Positions 13,151-19,296 of a stretch of 19,296 nucleotides of DNA are shown here, in pieces (positions within the stretch are counted from its first letter, which is position 1; every line of letters begins with the position of its first letter). Source of the DNA: JAAYGT01 sp050252075 (GTDB taxonomy: Bacteria > Pseudomonadota > Gammaproteobacteria > Burkholderiales > Burkholderiaceae_B); NCBI GenBank assembly GCA_050252075.1, contig JBFWLP010000065.1:1-19296 (forward strand). The letters are read 5' to 3'. The notes under the pieces are model-generated. The model searched no databases. It saw only the letters and a list, made by a program, of their open reading frames with translations, and was not told the origin of the DNA. Position numbers and translations under genes: made by a program.

Positions 13151-14096
13151 TCTCGAGCCAGCGCTGGGCGTCGAGCGCCGCCATGCAGCCGGTGCCGGCG
13201 CTGGTGATCGCCTGACGGTAAACGTGATCCTGGACATCGCCTGCGGCGAATACGCCGGGCACGGATGTCATGGTGGCCAGCCCGTTCAGGCCGCTGCGGG
13301 TGACAATGTAGCCGTTCTCCATGGCAAGCTGCCCTTCAAAGATGCCGGTGTTGGGTTTGTGGCCGATCGCAATGAAGACCCCTGTCACGTCGAGCTCTTC
13401 GGTTTGGCCGGTTTGATTGCTGCGCACGCGCACCCCGGTGACCCCGGAGTTGTCGCCCAGCACTTCGTCGAGCTCATAGAACAATTTCAGGCGCATATTG
13501 CCGTTTTGTACTTTGTCCATCATTTTGTCGGTCAGTATGGGTTCTGACCGGAATTTGTCACGGCGGTGAATGACGGTAACGGTACGGCAAATATTGGAAA
13601 GATAGAGCGCTTCTTCAACGGCAGTATTGCCGCCGCCCACTACCACGACATCCTGGTTCTTGTAAAAGAAGCCGTCGCAGGTGGCGCACCCGGACACACC
13701 GCGGCCCATGAAGTTTTGCTCGGAAGCCAGGCCCAGGTATTGAGCCGATGCACCCGTGGCAATGATCAGTGCGTCGCACGTATACGCGGCACCGGTGTCG
13801 CCGTACAACGTAAACGGGCGCTTGGAAAAATCGACCTTGGTAATGTGATCGAAAATGAACTCGGTATTGAAGCGTTCGGCGTGCGCCTGGAAGCGTTGCA
13901 TAAGATCGGGGCCTTGCACCCCTTGGGCGTCGGCCGGCCAGTTGTCGACATCGGTGGTGGTCATTAGCTGACCACCTTGTTCTAATCCTGTGATAAGCAC
14001 CGGGTTCAGGTTGGCCCGCGCTGCGTAAACTGCGGCGGTGTAGCCTGCCGGGCCCGAACCAAGAATCATTACTTTTGCGTGTTTCGCCGTGGTCAT
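13140..14096 (-). CDS. trxB: Thioredoxin-disulfide reductase
   Basis: The 318-residue FAD enzyme passes electrons from NADPH to thioredoxin in the cytoplasm. Visible features are the FAD motif GSGPAG (13-18), the redox pair C137-A-T-C140 in SGCATCDG, the NADPH motif GGGNTAVEEA (about 155-165) and the C-terminal FAD motif GVFAAGDVQD. Length agrees with the family (about 315-320). ATG at 14096 is chosen over a TTG at 14129 because the protein is then of standard length and the predicted minus-strand transcription start (about 14122) lies between the two. The Shine-Dalgarno sequence is weak. It is divergent from ftsK with only 46 bases between the starts and overlaps smr downstream. Confidence 0.96.
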   Translation of the reverse strand: MTTAKHAKVMILGSGPAGYTAAVYAARANLNPVLITGLEQGGQLMTTTDVDNWPADAQGVQGPDLMQRFQAHAERFNTEFIFDHITKVDFSKRPFTLYGDTGAAYTCDALIIATGASAQYLGLASEQNFMGRGVSGCATCDGFFYKNQDVVVVGGGNTAVEEALYLSNICRTVTVIHRRDKFRSEPILTDKMMDKVQNGNMRLKLFYELDEVLGDNSGVTGVRVRSNQTGQTEELDVTGVFIAIGHKPNTGIFEGQLAMENGYIVTRSGLNGLATMTSVPGVFAAGDVQDHVYRQAITSAGTGCMAALDAQRWLENAE

Positions 14097-14128
14097 CTCA
14101 ACTTGTCCGTAAAATGGGGTATCTACCA

Positions 14129-14136
14129 ATTATAAT
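14129..14136. promoter_or_regulatory. Palindromic -10 element shared by trxB and ftsK
   Basis: ATTATAAT is its own reverse complement, so a TATAAT hexamer is present on both strands (plus 14131-14136, minus 14134-14129). It is the only good -10 match in the 46-bp spacer. Plus-strand transcription would begin near 14143, the first base of the ftsK ATG. Minus-strand transcription would begin near 14122, 26 bases before the trxB ATG. No good -35 box is seen on either side. Confidence 0.45.
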
Positions 14137-14142
14137 GACTCC

Positions 14143-16494
14143 ATGGCCAGAATTCCTGTCACCTCTGCGCGAGCGTCCCGTAACGTTCGCAATGGGCCAT
14201 CGGCCCTGCAAACCCGCCTTTCCGGCCTGTTCCGTGAAGCGCGCTGGATCCTGTTTGCTGCGCTGGCGGCGTGGCTTGCCCTTGTGCTTGTTACCTGGAA
14301 CGCCGCGGATCCGGCCTGGTCCCACTCCGCTCGCTCCACGGTTACGTTCAACCGGGGCGGCACCATCGGCGCCTACATTGCCGACCTTTTGTTCTTTTTG
14401 TTCGGCTATTCGGCGTGGTTGTGGGTGGTGCTGCTTATCCAGCGCGTCGTCATGGGGTTTTACCGCCTCACCTCGTTACTCATGCCGGCGCGGCCCGAAC
14501 CCTTGCCACGGGTGCGCTGGGAGGTCGGCGTTGGCTTTGTGCTGCTGTTTGTGGGCGTCATGGGTATCGAGGCACTGCAATTTCAGCAGTCAGGTTCTCA
14601 TTTGCCTGCCGGAGCGGGTGGTCAACTGGGTAAATTGCTGGCCCATGCCATGTCGTTTTCTCTTGGAACCACAGGGTGTACGGTTCTTCTGCTGGCGTTT
14701 GTCGCCATGGGCGCCAGCCTGTTCCTGGGTTTTTCCTGGCTGCAGGTATTCGAGCGTGTAGGGCTGGCACTGGAACTGGCGGCACGACGCGTGGTCGATT
14801 TCAAGAACGCCCGCGAAGACCGGCGCGAGGGCGAGGTTCGCAAGGCGAAACGCGAGGAAACCGTCGAGGCCCGCCAGGAACAGTTTGTGCATGAGAAGCC
14901 TGTGCGTATCGAGCCGGCCATCGTTACGGTTCCCAAGTCAGAGCGCGTGCAAAAAGAAAAGCAGCAAACACTGTTTTCCTTGCCTCGCGAAACCGGGGCC
15001 TCGGGCGACTTGCCGGCCATTGGTCTGCTTGATGCTCCTTCCGAAAGCATTGAAACAGTATCCCCCGAAACGATCGAATTCACGTCGCGGCTCATTGAAA
15101 AGAAACTATCCGATTTCGGGGTCACCGTCACGGTGGTGTCGGCCCAGGCCGGGCCGGTTATCACCCGTTATGAAATCGAGCCGGCCACAGGGGTCAAGGG
15201 TAGTCAGATCGTCAATCTGGCCAAAGATCTTGCCCGGGCCCTCAGCCTGGTGAGCATACGTGTGGTGGAAACCATACCGGGCAAAAACCTTATGGGGCTG
15301 GAGCTTCCGAATCCCAAACGGCAAATGGTGCAGCTATCGGAAATCATCGGATCGCAAACCTACCATGCCAGCCATTCCGTGCTTACCCTGGCGCTGGGTA
15401 AGGATATCGCCGGTAATCCCGTGGTGGCCGATCTTGCGCGTATGCCGCATTTGCTGGTGGCCGGAACAACCGGTTCGGGCAAGTCGGTCGGCATCAATGC
15501 CATGATCCTTTCCCTGCTCTACAAGGCCGATGCCGAGCAGGTGCGGTTGATACTGATTGACCCGAAAATGCTGGAAATGAGCGTGTATGAAGGTATACCG
15601 CACCTGCTGGCGCCCGTGGTCACCGATATGCGCCAGGCCGCCAATGCCCTTAACTGGTGCGTGGGCGAAATGGAAAAGCGTTACAAACTCATGAGCAAGC
15701 TGGGGGTGCGCAACCTGGCGGGCTACAACAACAAGATCCGCGACGCGATCAAACGCGAGGAACCTATTCCCAACCCGTTCTCGCTCACCCCCGATGCGCC
15801 CGAGCCGTTAAGTACCTTGCCCACGATAGTCGTGGTCATCGATGAGCTGGCCGACCTTATGATGGTCGTAGGCAAGAAAATAGAAGAGCTCATTGCGCGT
15901 CTTGCCCAAAAGGCCAGGGCTGCCGGCATCCATCTCATTCTGGCCACCCAGCGTCCCAGCGTCGATGTCATTACGGGGTTGATCAAAGCCAATATTCCCA
16001 CGCGTATCGCGTTCCAGGTGTCGTCGAAAATTGATTCGCGCACCATTCTCGACCAGATGGGGGCTGAAGCCCTGCTGGGGCAGGGCGATATGCTGTATAT
16101 GCCGCCGGGCACCGGTTTGCCGGTTCGTGTGCACGGCGCTTTTGTGCATGACGACGAAGTGCACCGGGTTGTTCAGGCCTTGAAAGACCACGGGGGTGAG
16201 CCCAACTACATCGACGGGTTGCTCGAAGGGGCGATCGAAGGTGAAACCGGCGATGGCGTGGGCGGCGTGACGGGCTTTGCCGACGCCGAGTCTGATCCGC
16301 TGTATGATCAGGCGGTGGAAGTCATTCTGAAAAACCGGCGAGCCTCTATTTCGTCGGTGCAGCGTCATCTGCGTATTGGCTACAACCGGGCGGCGCGTCT
16401 GCTCGAACAAATGGAGCAGGCCGGCCTGGTGTCACCCATGCAGTCCAATGGCAATCGTGAAATTCTCGTGCCTAAGGGGGCCAATGAAGATTAA
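14143..16494 (+). CDS. ftsK: DNA translocase FtsK
   Basis: The 783-residue septal motor pumps DNA to clear and resolve chromosome ends at cell division. Four transmembrane helices (about 35-53, 75-100, 128-146 and 172-198) anchor it. A short charged linker (about 210-300) is followed by the alpha/beta RecA-like motor with Walker A GTTGSGKS (441-448) and Walker B VVVIDELAD (to D571). The C-terminal gamma winged helix (about 715-783, ISSVQRHLRIGYNRAARLLEQME) recognises KOPS sites and activates XerD. Length is normal for betaproteobacteria; the linker is far shorter than in E. coli. No Shine-Dalgarno sequence precedes the ATG and a TATAAT box lies seven bases upstream, suggesting leaderless translation or a later start. 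It overlaps lolA by 11 bases. Confidence 0.97.
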   Translation: MARIPVTSARASRNVRNGPSALQTRLSGLFREARWILFAALAAWLALVLVTWNAADPAWSHSARSTVTFNRGGTIGAYIADLLFFLFGYSAWLWVVLLIQRVVMGFYRLTSLLMPARPEPLPRVRWEVGVGFVLLFVGVMGIEALQFQQSGSHLPAGAGGQLGKLLAHAMSFSLGTTGCTVLLLAFVAMGASLFLGFSWLQVFERVGLALELAARRVVDFKNAREDRREGEVRKAKREETVEARQEQFVHEKPVRIEPAIVTVPKSERVQKEKQQTLFSLPRETGASGDLPAIGLLDAPSESIETVSPETIEFTSRLIEKKLSDFGVTVTVVSAQAGPVITRYEIEPATGVKGSQIVNLAKDLARALSLVSIRVVETIPGKNLMGLELPNPKRQMVQLSEIIGSQTYHASHSVLTLALGKDIAGNPVVADLARMPHLLVAGTTGSGKSVGINAMILSLLYKADAEQVRLILIDPKMLEMSVYEGIPHLLAPVVTDMRQAANALNWCVGEMEKRYKLMSKLGVRNLAGYNNKIRDAIKREEPIPNPFSLTPDAPEPLSTLPTIVVVIDELADLMMVVGKKIEELIARLAQKARAAGIHLILATQRPSVDVITGLIKANIPTRIAFQVSSKIDSRTILDQMGAEALLGQGDMLYMPPGTGLPVRVHGAFVHDDEVHRVVQALKDHGGEPNYIDGLLEGAIEGETGDGVGGVTGFADAESDPLYDQAVEVILKNRRASISSVQRHLRIGYNRAARLLEQMEQAGLVSPMQSNGNREILVPKGANED

Positions 16495-17098
16495 ACCGTT
16501 TCTTGTGGCGTGTGCCCTGGTTCTGGCACCTGCAACCAGTGCCGCCGCCGATGCGGCCGACCAGTTGCGCCAGTTTATCGATACCGTCCGTTCCGCGTCG
16601 GGCGAATTTACCCAGCAGCGTGAGCAGGCCCAGTCCGGCCCGCAAACGGGAACGTTTTCCTTCGAACGACCGGGAAAATTCCGCTGGCATGTCAAGAAGC
16701 CCTACGAGCAGCTCATTGTTTCGAACGGGAAAACTGTCTATCAGTACGATCCCGACCTGATGCAGGTTACCGAGCGTTCTGTGGATCAATCCATCGGCGC
16801 CTCGCCGGCCGCCATTCTGTTTGGTTCAGGCTCGCTGGAGCAGGCGTTTACCTTGTCAACTCTGCCGTCGGCGCAAGGGGTGCAGTGGCTGCGTGCCAAG
16901 CCTCGTTCCACCGATGCCGGATTTGCGCACATGGATATCGGGTTTCAGAATGGTTTGCCGGTTCGTTTGCTGCTGCTCGATGCCTTCGGGCAAACCACCC
17001 GTATCGATCTGGCCAATGTAAAGCCGAACACCGCGCTCGATGCTTCGACCTTTACCTTTACGCCGCCGCGCGGGGTTGATGTCGTGAAAATGCAGTAA
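16484..17098 (+). CDS. lolA: Outer-membrane lipoprotein carrier protein LolA
   Basis: The 204-residue periplasmic chaperone takes lipoproteins from LolCDE in the inner membrane to LolB in the outer membrane. A signal peptide MKIKPFLVACALVLAPATSA with cleavage near AAA-DAAD is clear. The mature part has the LolA pattern SASGEFTQQ, GTFSFERPGKFRWHVKKPYEQLIVSNGKTVYQYDPDLMQVTERSV. A C-terminal hydrophobic beta pattern ends in FTFTPPRGVDVV, close to the usual FxFxxPxGVDVI ending. Length is usual. The AAGGGGG ribosome site lies inside the end of ftsK and the ATG overlaps the ftsK stop by 11 bases, so translation is coupled. The next gene, rarA, starts 8 bases after its stop; the order ftsK-lolA-rarA is widely conserved. 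Confidence 0.97.
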   Translation: MKIKPFLVACALVLAPATSAAADAADQLRQFIDTVRSASGEFTQQREQAQSGPQTGTFSFERPGKFRWHVKKPYEQLIVSNGKTVYQYDPDLMQVTERSVDQSIGASPAAILFGSGSLEQAFTLSTLPSAQGVQWLRAKPRSTDAGFAHMDIGFQNGLPVRLLLLDAFGQTTRIDLANVKPNTALDASTFTFTPPRGVDVVKMQ

Positions 17099-17106
17099 CG
17101 ACGGCT

Positions 17107-18453
17107 ATGCACACCCCGTCTCCGGATCTGTTTTCGGCCACGCCGGCACACGCACCGCTGGCCGAACGCATGCGGCCTAAAACCCTTGCCGATGTCGTGG
17201 GCCAAACCCATCTGCTGGGGCCGGGTAAGCCGCTACGGGTGGCTTTCGAGTCCGGCCGGCCTCATTCCATGATTTTCTGGGGGCCGCCGGGTGTGGGGAA
17301 AACCACCCTGGCACGCCTGATGGCCAATGGCTTCAACGCGCAGTTTCTTGCCATATCGGCAGTGCTGGGGGGGGTGAAAGACATCCGCGATGCCGTTGCC
17401 GCCGCCCAGGTGGCACAGGGGCAGGGGCGACGCACGATTTTGTTTGTCGACGAAGTGCACCGGTTCAACAAGGCGCAGCAGGATGCTTTCCTTCCCTATG
17501 TGGAAAGCGGCTTGTTCACCTTCATCGGGGCGACCACCGAAAACCCCTCATTTGAGGTTAATTCGGCGCTGTTGTCGCGCGCCCGGGTGTACGTGCTGCA
17601 GTCGCTGACCCCCGACGATCTGAAGCAGCTTATTGATCGCGCCATGGTGTTGTTGCAGGCGGGTTTGCCGGCAGGCCAGGCGGCACCTGACATCACGCCC
17701 GAGGCCAAAGACACGCTGGCGTTGTGGGCCGACGGAGACGCCCGCCGGGTAATTAACGCGATTGAAATCGTTGTCGAGGCGGCACACGAGGCGGGCATCA
17801 CCACGATCGACGGCGCGGCGCTTGAGGCCACGCTGTCCCAGAATTTGCGACGCTTCGACAAGGGGGGCGACGCTTTTTATGACCAGATCAGTGCCTTGCA
17901 CAAAGCGGTGCGCGGGTCGGACCCCGATGCCGCGCTTTACTGGTTTGTTCGCATGCTTGACGGTGGTGCCGATCCCCGGTATCTTTCCCGCCGCATCGTT
18001 CGCATGGCCATTGAGGATATCGGCCTGGCCGACCCCCGGGCCACCGAGCTGGCACTTAATGGCGCCGATATCTACGAACGTCTGGGATCGCCCGAGGGCG
18101 AGCTGGCGCTGGCCCAGGCGGTCGTGTACCTGGCCTGTGCCGCCAAGTCGAACGCTGTCTATATGGCGTACAAGGCCGCACGGCGCTACGTGCAAGATCA
18201 CGGCAGTGCGCCTGTGCCTATGCATTTGCGCAATGCACCCACCAAACTCATGAAAGCGCTGGGGCACGGCAAAGCCTATCGTTATGCCCACGACGAGCCT
18301 CAGGGTTACGCTGCCGGCGAGCATTACTTTCCCGACGGTTTGCGGGCAAGGTTTTACGAACCGACGGATCGCGGTCTGGAAGGTAAAATCTCGGAAAAGC
18401 TTGCCTTCTTGCGCGAACTCGACCGCCAGGCCCGGCGCGGCGGCAAAGCGTAA
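17107..18453 (+). CDS. rarA: Replication-associated recombination protein A (AAA+ ATPase)
   Basis: The 448-residue AAA+ ATPase (RarA/MgsA, the bacterial relative of WRNIP1/Mgs1) acts at stalled replication forks with the beta clamp and SSB. Motifs in order: DVVGQTHLLGPGKPL (box II region), Walker A GPPGVGKT (59-66), Walker B ILFVDEVHRF (111-120), sensor 1 IGATTENPSFEVN, arginine finger in LLSRARVYVL and sensor 2 GDARRVINAIE. The C-terminal tetramerisation domain includes DPDAALYWFVRMLDGGADPRYLSRRIVRMAIEDIGLADPRA. The N-terminal DLFS is in the usual place of a clamp- or SSB-interaction peptide. Length is normal. It lies in the ftsK-lolA operon with an 8-base gap; the ribosome site is weak. Confidence 0.96.
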   Translation: MHTPSPDLFSATPAHAPLAERMRPKTLADVVGQTHLLGPGKPLRVAFESGRPHSMIFWGPPGVGKTTLARLMANGFNAQFLAISAVLGGVKDIRDAVAAAQVAQGQGRRTILFVDEVHRFNKAQQDAFLPYVESGLFTFIGATTENPSFEVNSALLSRARVYVLQSLTPDDLKQLIDRAMVLLQAGLPAGQAAPDITPEAKDTLALWADGDARRVINAIEIVVEAAHEAGITTIDGAALEATLSQNLRRFDKGGDAFYDQISALHKAVRGSDPDAALYWFVRMLDGGADPRYLSRRIVRMAIEDIGLADPRATELALNGADIYERLGSPEGELALAQAVVYLACAAKSNAVYMAYKAARRYVQDHGSAPVPMHLRNAPTKLMKALGHGKAYRYAHDEPQGYAAGEHYFPDGLRARFYEPTDRGLEGKISEKLAFLRELDRQARRGGKA

Positions 18454-18502
18454 GCGGCCAGTCACAGCCATTCCTTACTGTTAACTCTTTTTTGGTTTAT
18501 TC

Positions 18503-19296
18503 ATGCTTGATCCCAACCTGCTACGCAAAGATCTTCCTGCCGTCGTCAAAGCGCTCGCCCTGCGTGGCATGGCTTTCGATGTGGACCGTTTCAACGCGCT
18601 CGAATCGCGCCGCAAGGCGTTGCAGGTTGACACCGAGGCCTTGCAGGCGCGCCGCAACGCTGTGTCCAAGCTGATTGGTCAGCTCAAGTCCAAGCAACAG
18701 GACGCCTCCGGGGCGATGGCCGAATCCCAGCAAATTCCCGCACGGCTGAAAGAGCTGGAGACCGAGCTCGGCGAGCTTCAAAAGGAGCTGGGTGACTGGC
18801 TGCTCACCATTCCAAACTTGCCACACGACAGTGTGCCGCCCGGCAAAGACAGCGACGATAACGTCGAGGTGCGTCGCTGGATTCCGCCCGGCATGCCCAC
18901 TGATGCGCAAGGTAACCCGGCGGCCCTGCCGTTTCCTGTACGTGATCATGTGGCAGTCGGCGAACCGCTGGGGCTCGACTTCGATACGGCCCGCAAAATT
19001 TCCGGCTCACGGTTCATGATGTTACGCGGATCCATGGCACGCCTGCACCGTGCCCTGGCGCAATTCATGCTTGATCTGCAAACCACCGAGCACGGCTACC
19101 AGGAATGCTATACGCCCTATATTGTTACGGCATCCACATTGCAGGGAACCGGCCAGTTGCCCAAGTTTAAAGACGACATGTTCTGGGTAACCAAGGGGGG
19201 GAGCGAATCGGGGCAAGACCACGATGAGCACGGCAATGTGGTGCCTGGCGAGGATCTCTACCTGATATCCACTTCCGAAATTACCCTGACGGCGTC
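18503..19296 (+). CDS. serS: Seryl-tRNA synthetase (5' part)
   Basis: This class II synthetase charges tRNA-Ser and tRNA-Sec with serine. The window holds the first 264 codons of about 450; the 3' end is cut by the window edge. The N terminus MLDPNLLRKDL and the long charged helical arm (about 28-105, a coiled coil that grips the tRNA long variable arm) are clear. The start of the catalytic domain follows, with the motif 1 region (LHRALAQFMLDLQTTEHGYQECYTPYIV), TGQLPKFKDDMF and LISTSEITLTA at the edge. The small insertion GGSESGQDHDEHGNVVPGED before it is acidic. No Shine-Dalgarno sequence precedes the ATG; the preceding 20 bases are T-rich. It begins 49 bases after rarA. Confidence 0.97.
   Translation, partial: MLDPNLLRKDLPAVVKALALRGMAFDVDRFNALESRRKALQVDTEALQARRNAVSKLIGQLKSKQQDASGAMAESQQIPARLKELETELGELQKELGDWLLTIPNLPHDSVPPGKDSDDNVEVRRWIPPGMPTDAQGNPAALPFPVRDHVAVGEPLGLDFDTARKISGSRFMMLRGSMARLHRALAQFMLDLQTTEHGYQECYTPYIVTASTLQGTGQLPKFKDDMFWVTKGGSESGQDHDEHGNVVPGEDLYLISTSEITLTA

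Noticed and set aside
12569..13207. 212-codon plus-strand ORF opposite smr
   Set aside because: It is antisense to the Smr-domain gene, whose LDLHG and HGKG motifs prove the minus-strand frame; the plus-strand product is Gly/Arg-rich with no motif.
1..19296. CRISPR arrays, tRNA or rRNA genes, insertion sequences, prophage or toxin-antitoxin genes
   Set aside because: No repeat-spacer pattern, cloverleaf, transposase motif or paired small genes were seen on reading both strands; no search program was run.

Overview
The window looks like the chromosome of a GC-rich betaproteobacterium, most likely family Alcaligenaceae (the Bordetella/Pusillimonas/Castellaniella group). This is inferred from the gene order trxB-ftsK-lolA-rarA-serS, from the Bug-type periplasmic binding protein typical of that family, and from the protein sequences. 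No rRNA, tRNA, CRISPR array, insertion sequence or phage gene was seen. 

Layout. (1) 1-850, plus strand: the end of cydB followed by a 32-residue cydX, completing a cytochrome bd oxidase operon whose cydA lies outside the window. (2) 828-7872, minus strand: read from right to left, a DUF4212 small symporter subunit, an ActP-like sodium:solute symporter (VC_2705 subfamily), a cNMP-binding/CBS/DUF294 putative nucleotidyltransferase, a small two-helix membrane protein, a membrane-anchored HAMP/PAS/DnaQ-like exonuclease, and a rhodanese-type sulfurtransferase that converges on and overlaps cydX. (3) 7873-8498: a long leader with one orphan ORF of uncertain reality, then a minus-strand exported beta-carbonic anhydrase at 8499-9260. 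(4) 9261-10042: a noncoding, partly AT-rich region. It holds a 15-bp-stem terminator, a hairpin with a Shine-Dalgarno sequence in its loop, a possible gene remnant and a well-formed promoter with a 24-bp palindrome over its start point. (5) 10043-12237, plus strand: a small catabolic-looking operon of a Bug solute receptor, an SDR-fold protein with an altered active site and a VOC-fold protein. (6) 12305-14096, minus strand: smr and trxB, overlapping. (7) 14143-19296, plus strand: ftsK, lolA, rarA and the 5' part of serS, a conserved housekeeping block. 

How the parts fit. The most interesting system is region 2. A two-part sodium:solute symporter is linked to a predicted nucleotidyltransferase with cNMP and CBS sensory domains and to a membrane-tethered DEDDh exonuclease with a PAS domain. 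I recall a similar neighbourhood (symporter, DUF4212, DUF294/CBS, DnaQ-like) from other proteobacteria such as Pseudomonas, but I know of no established function for the two nucleic-acid-type enzymes. A membrane-localised writer/eraser pair acting on a nucleotide mark is a testable idea, not a finding. A terminator-like hairpin between symporter and nucleotidyltransferase suggests that the regulatory genes are expressed below the transporter. The divergent trxB/ftsK spacer carries one palindromic -10 element that could serve both directions and would give ftsK a leaderless start.
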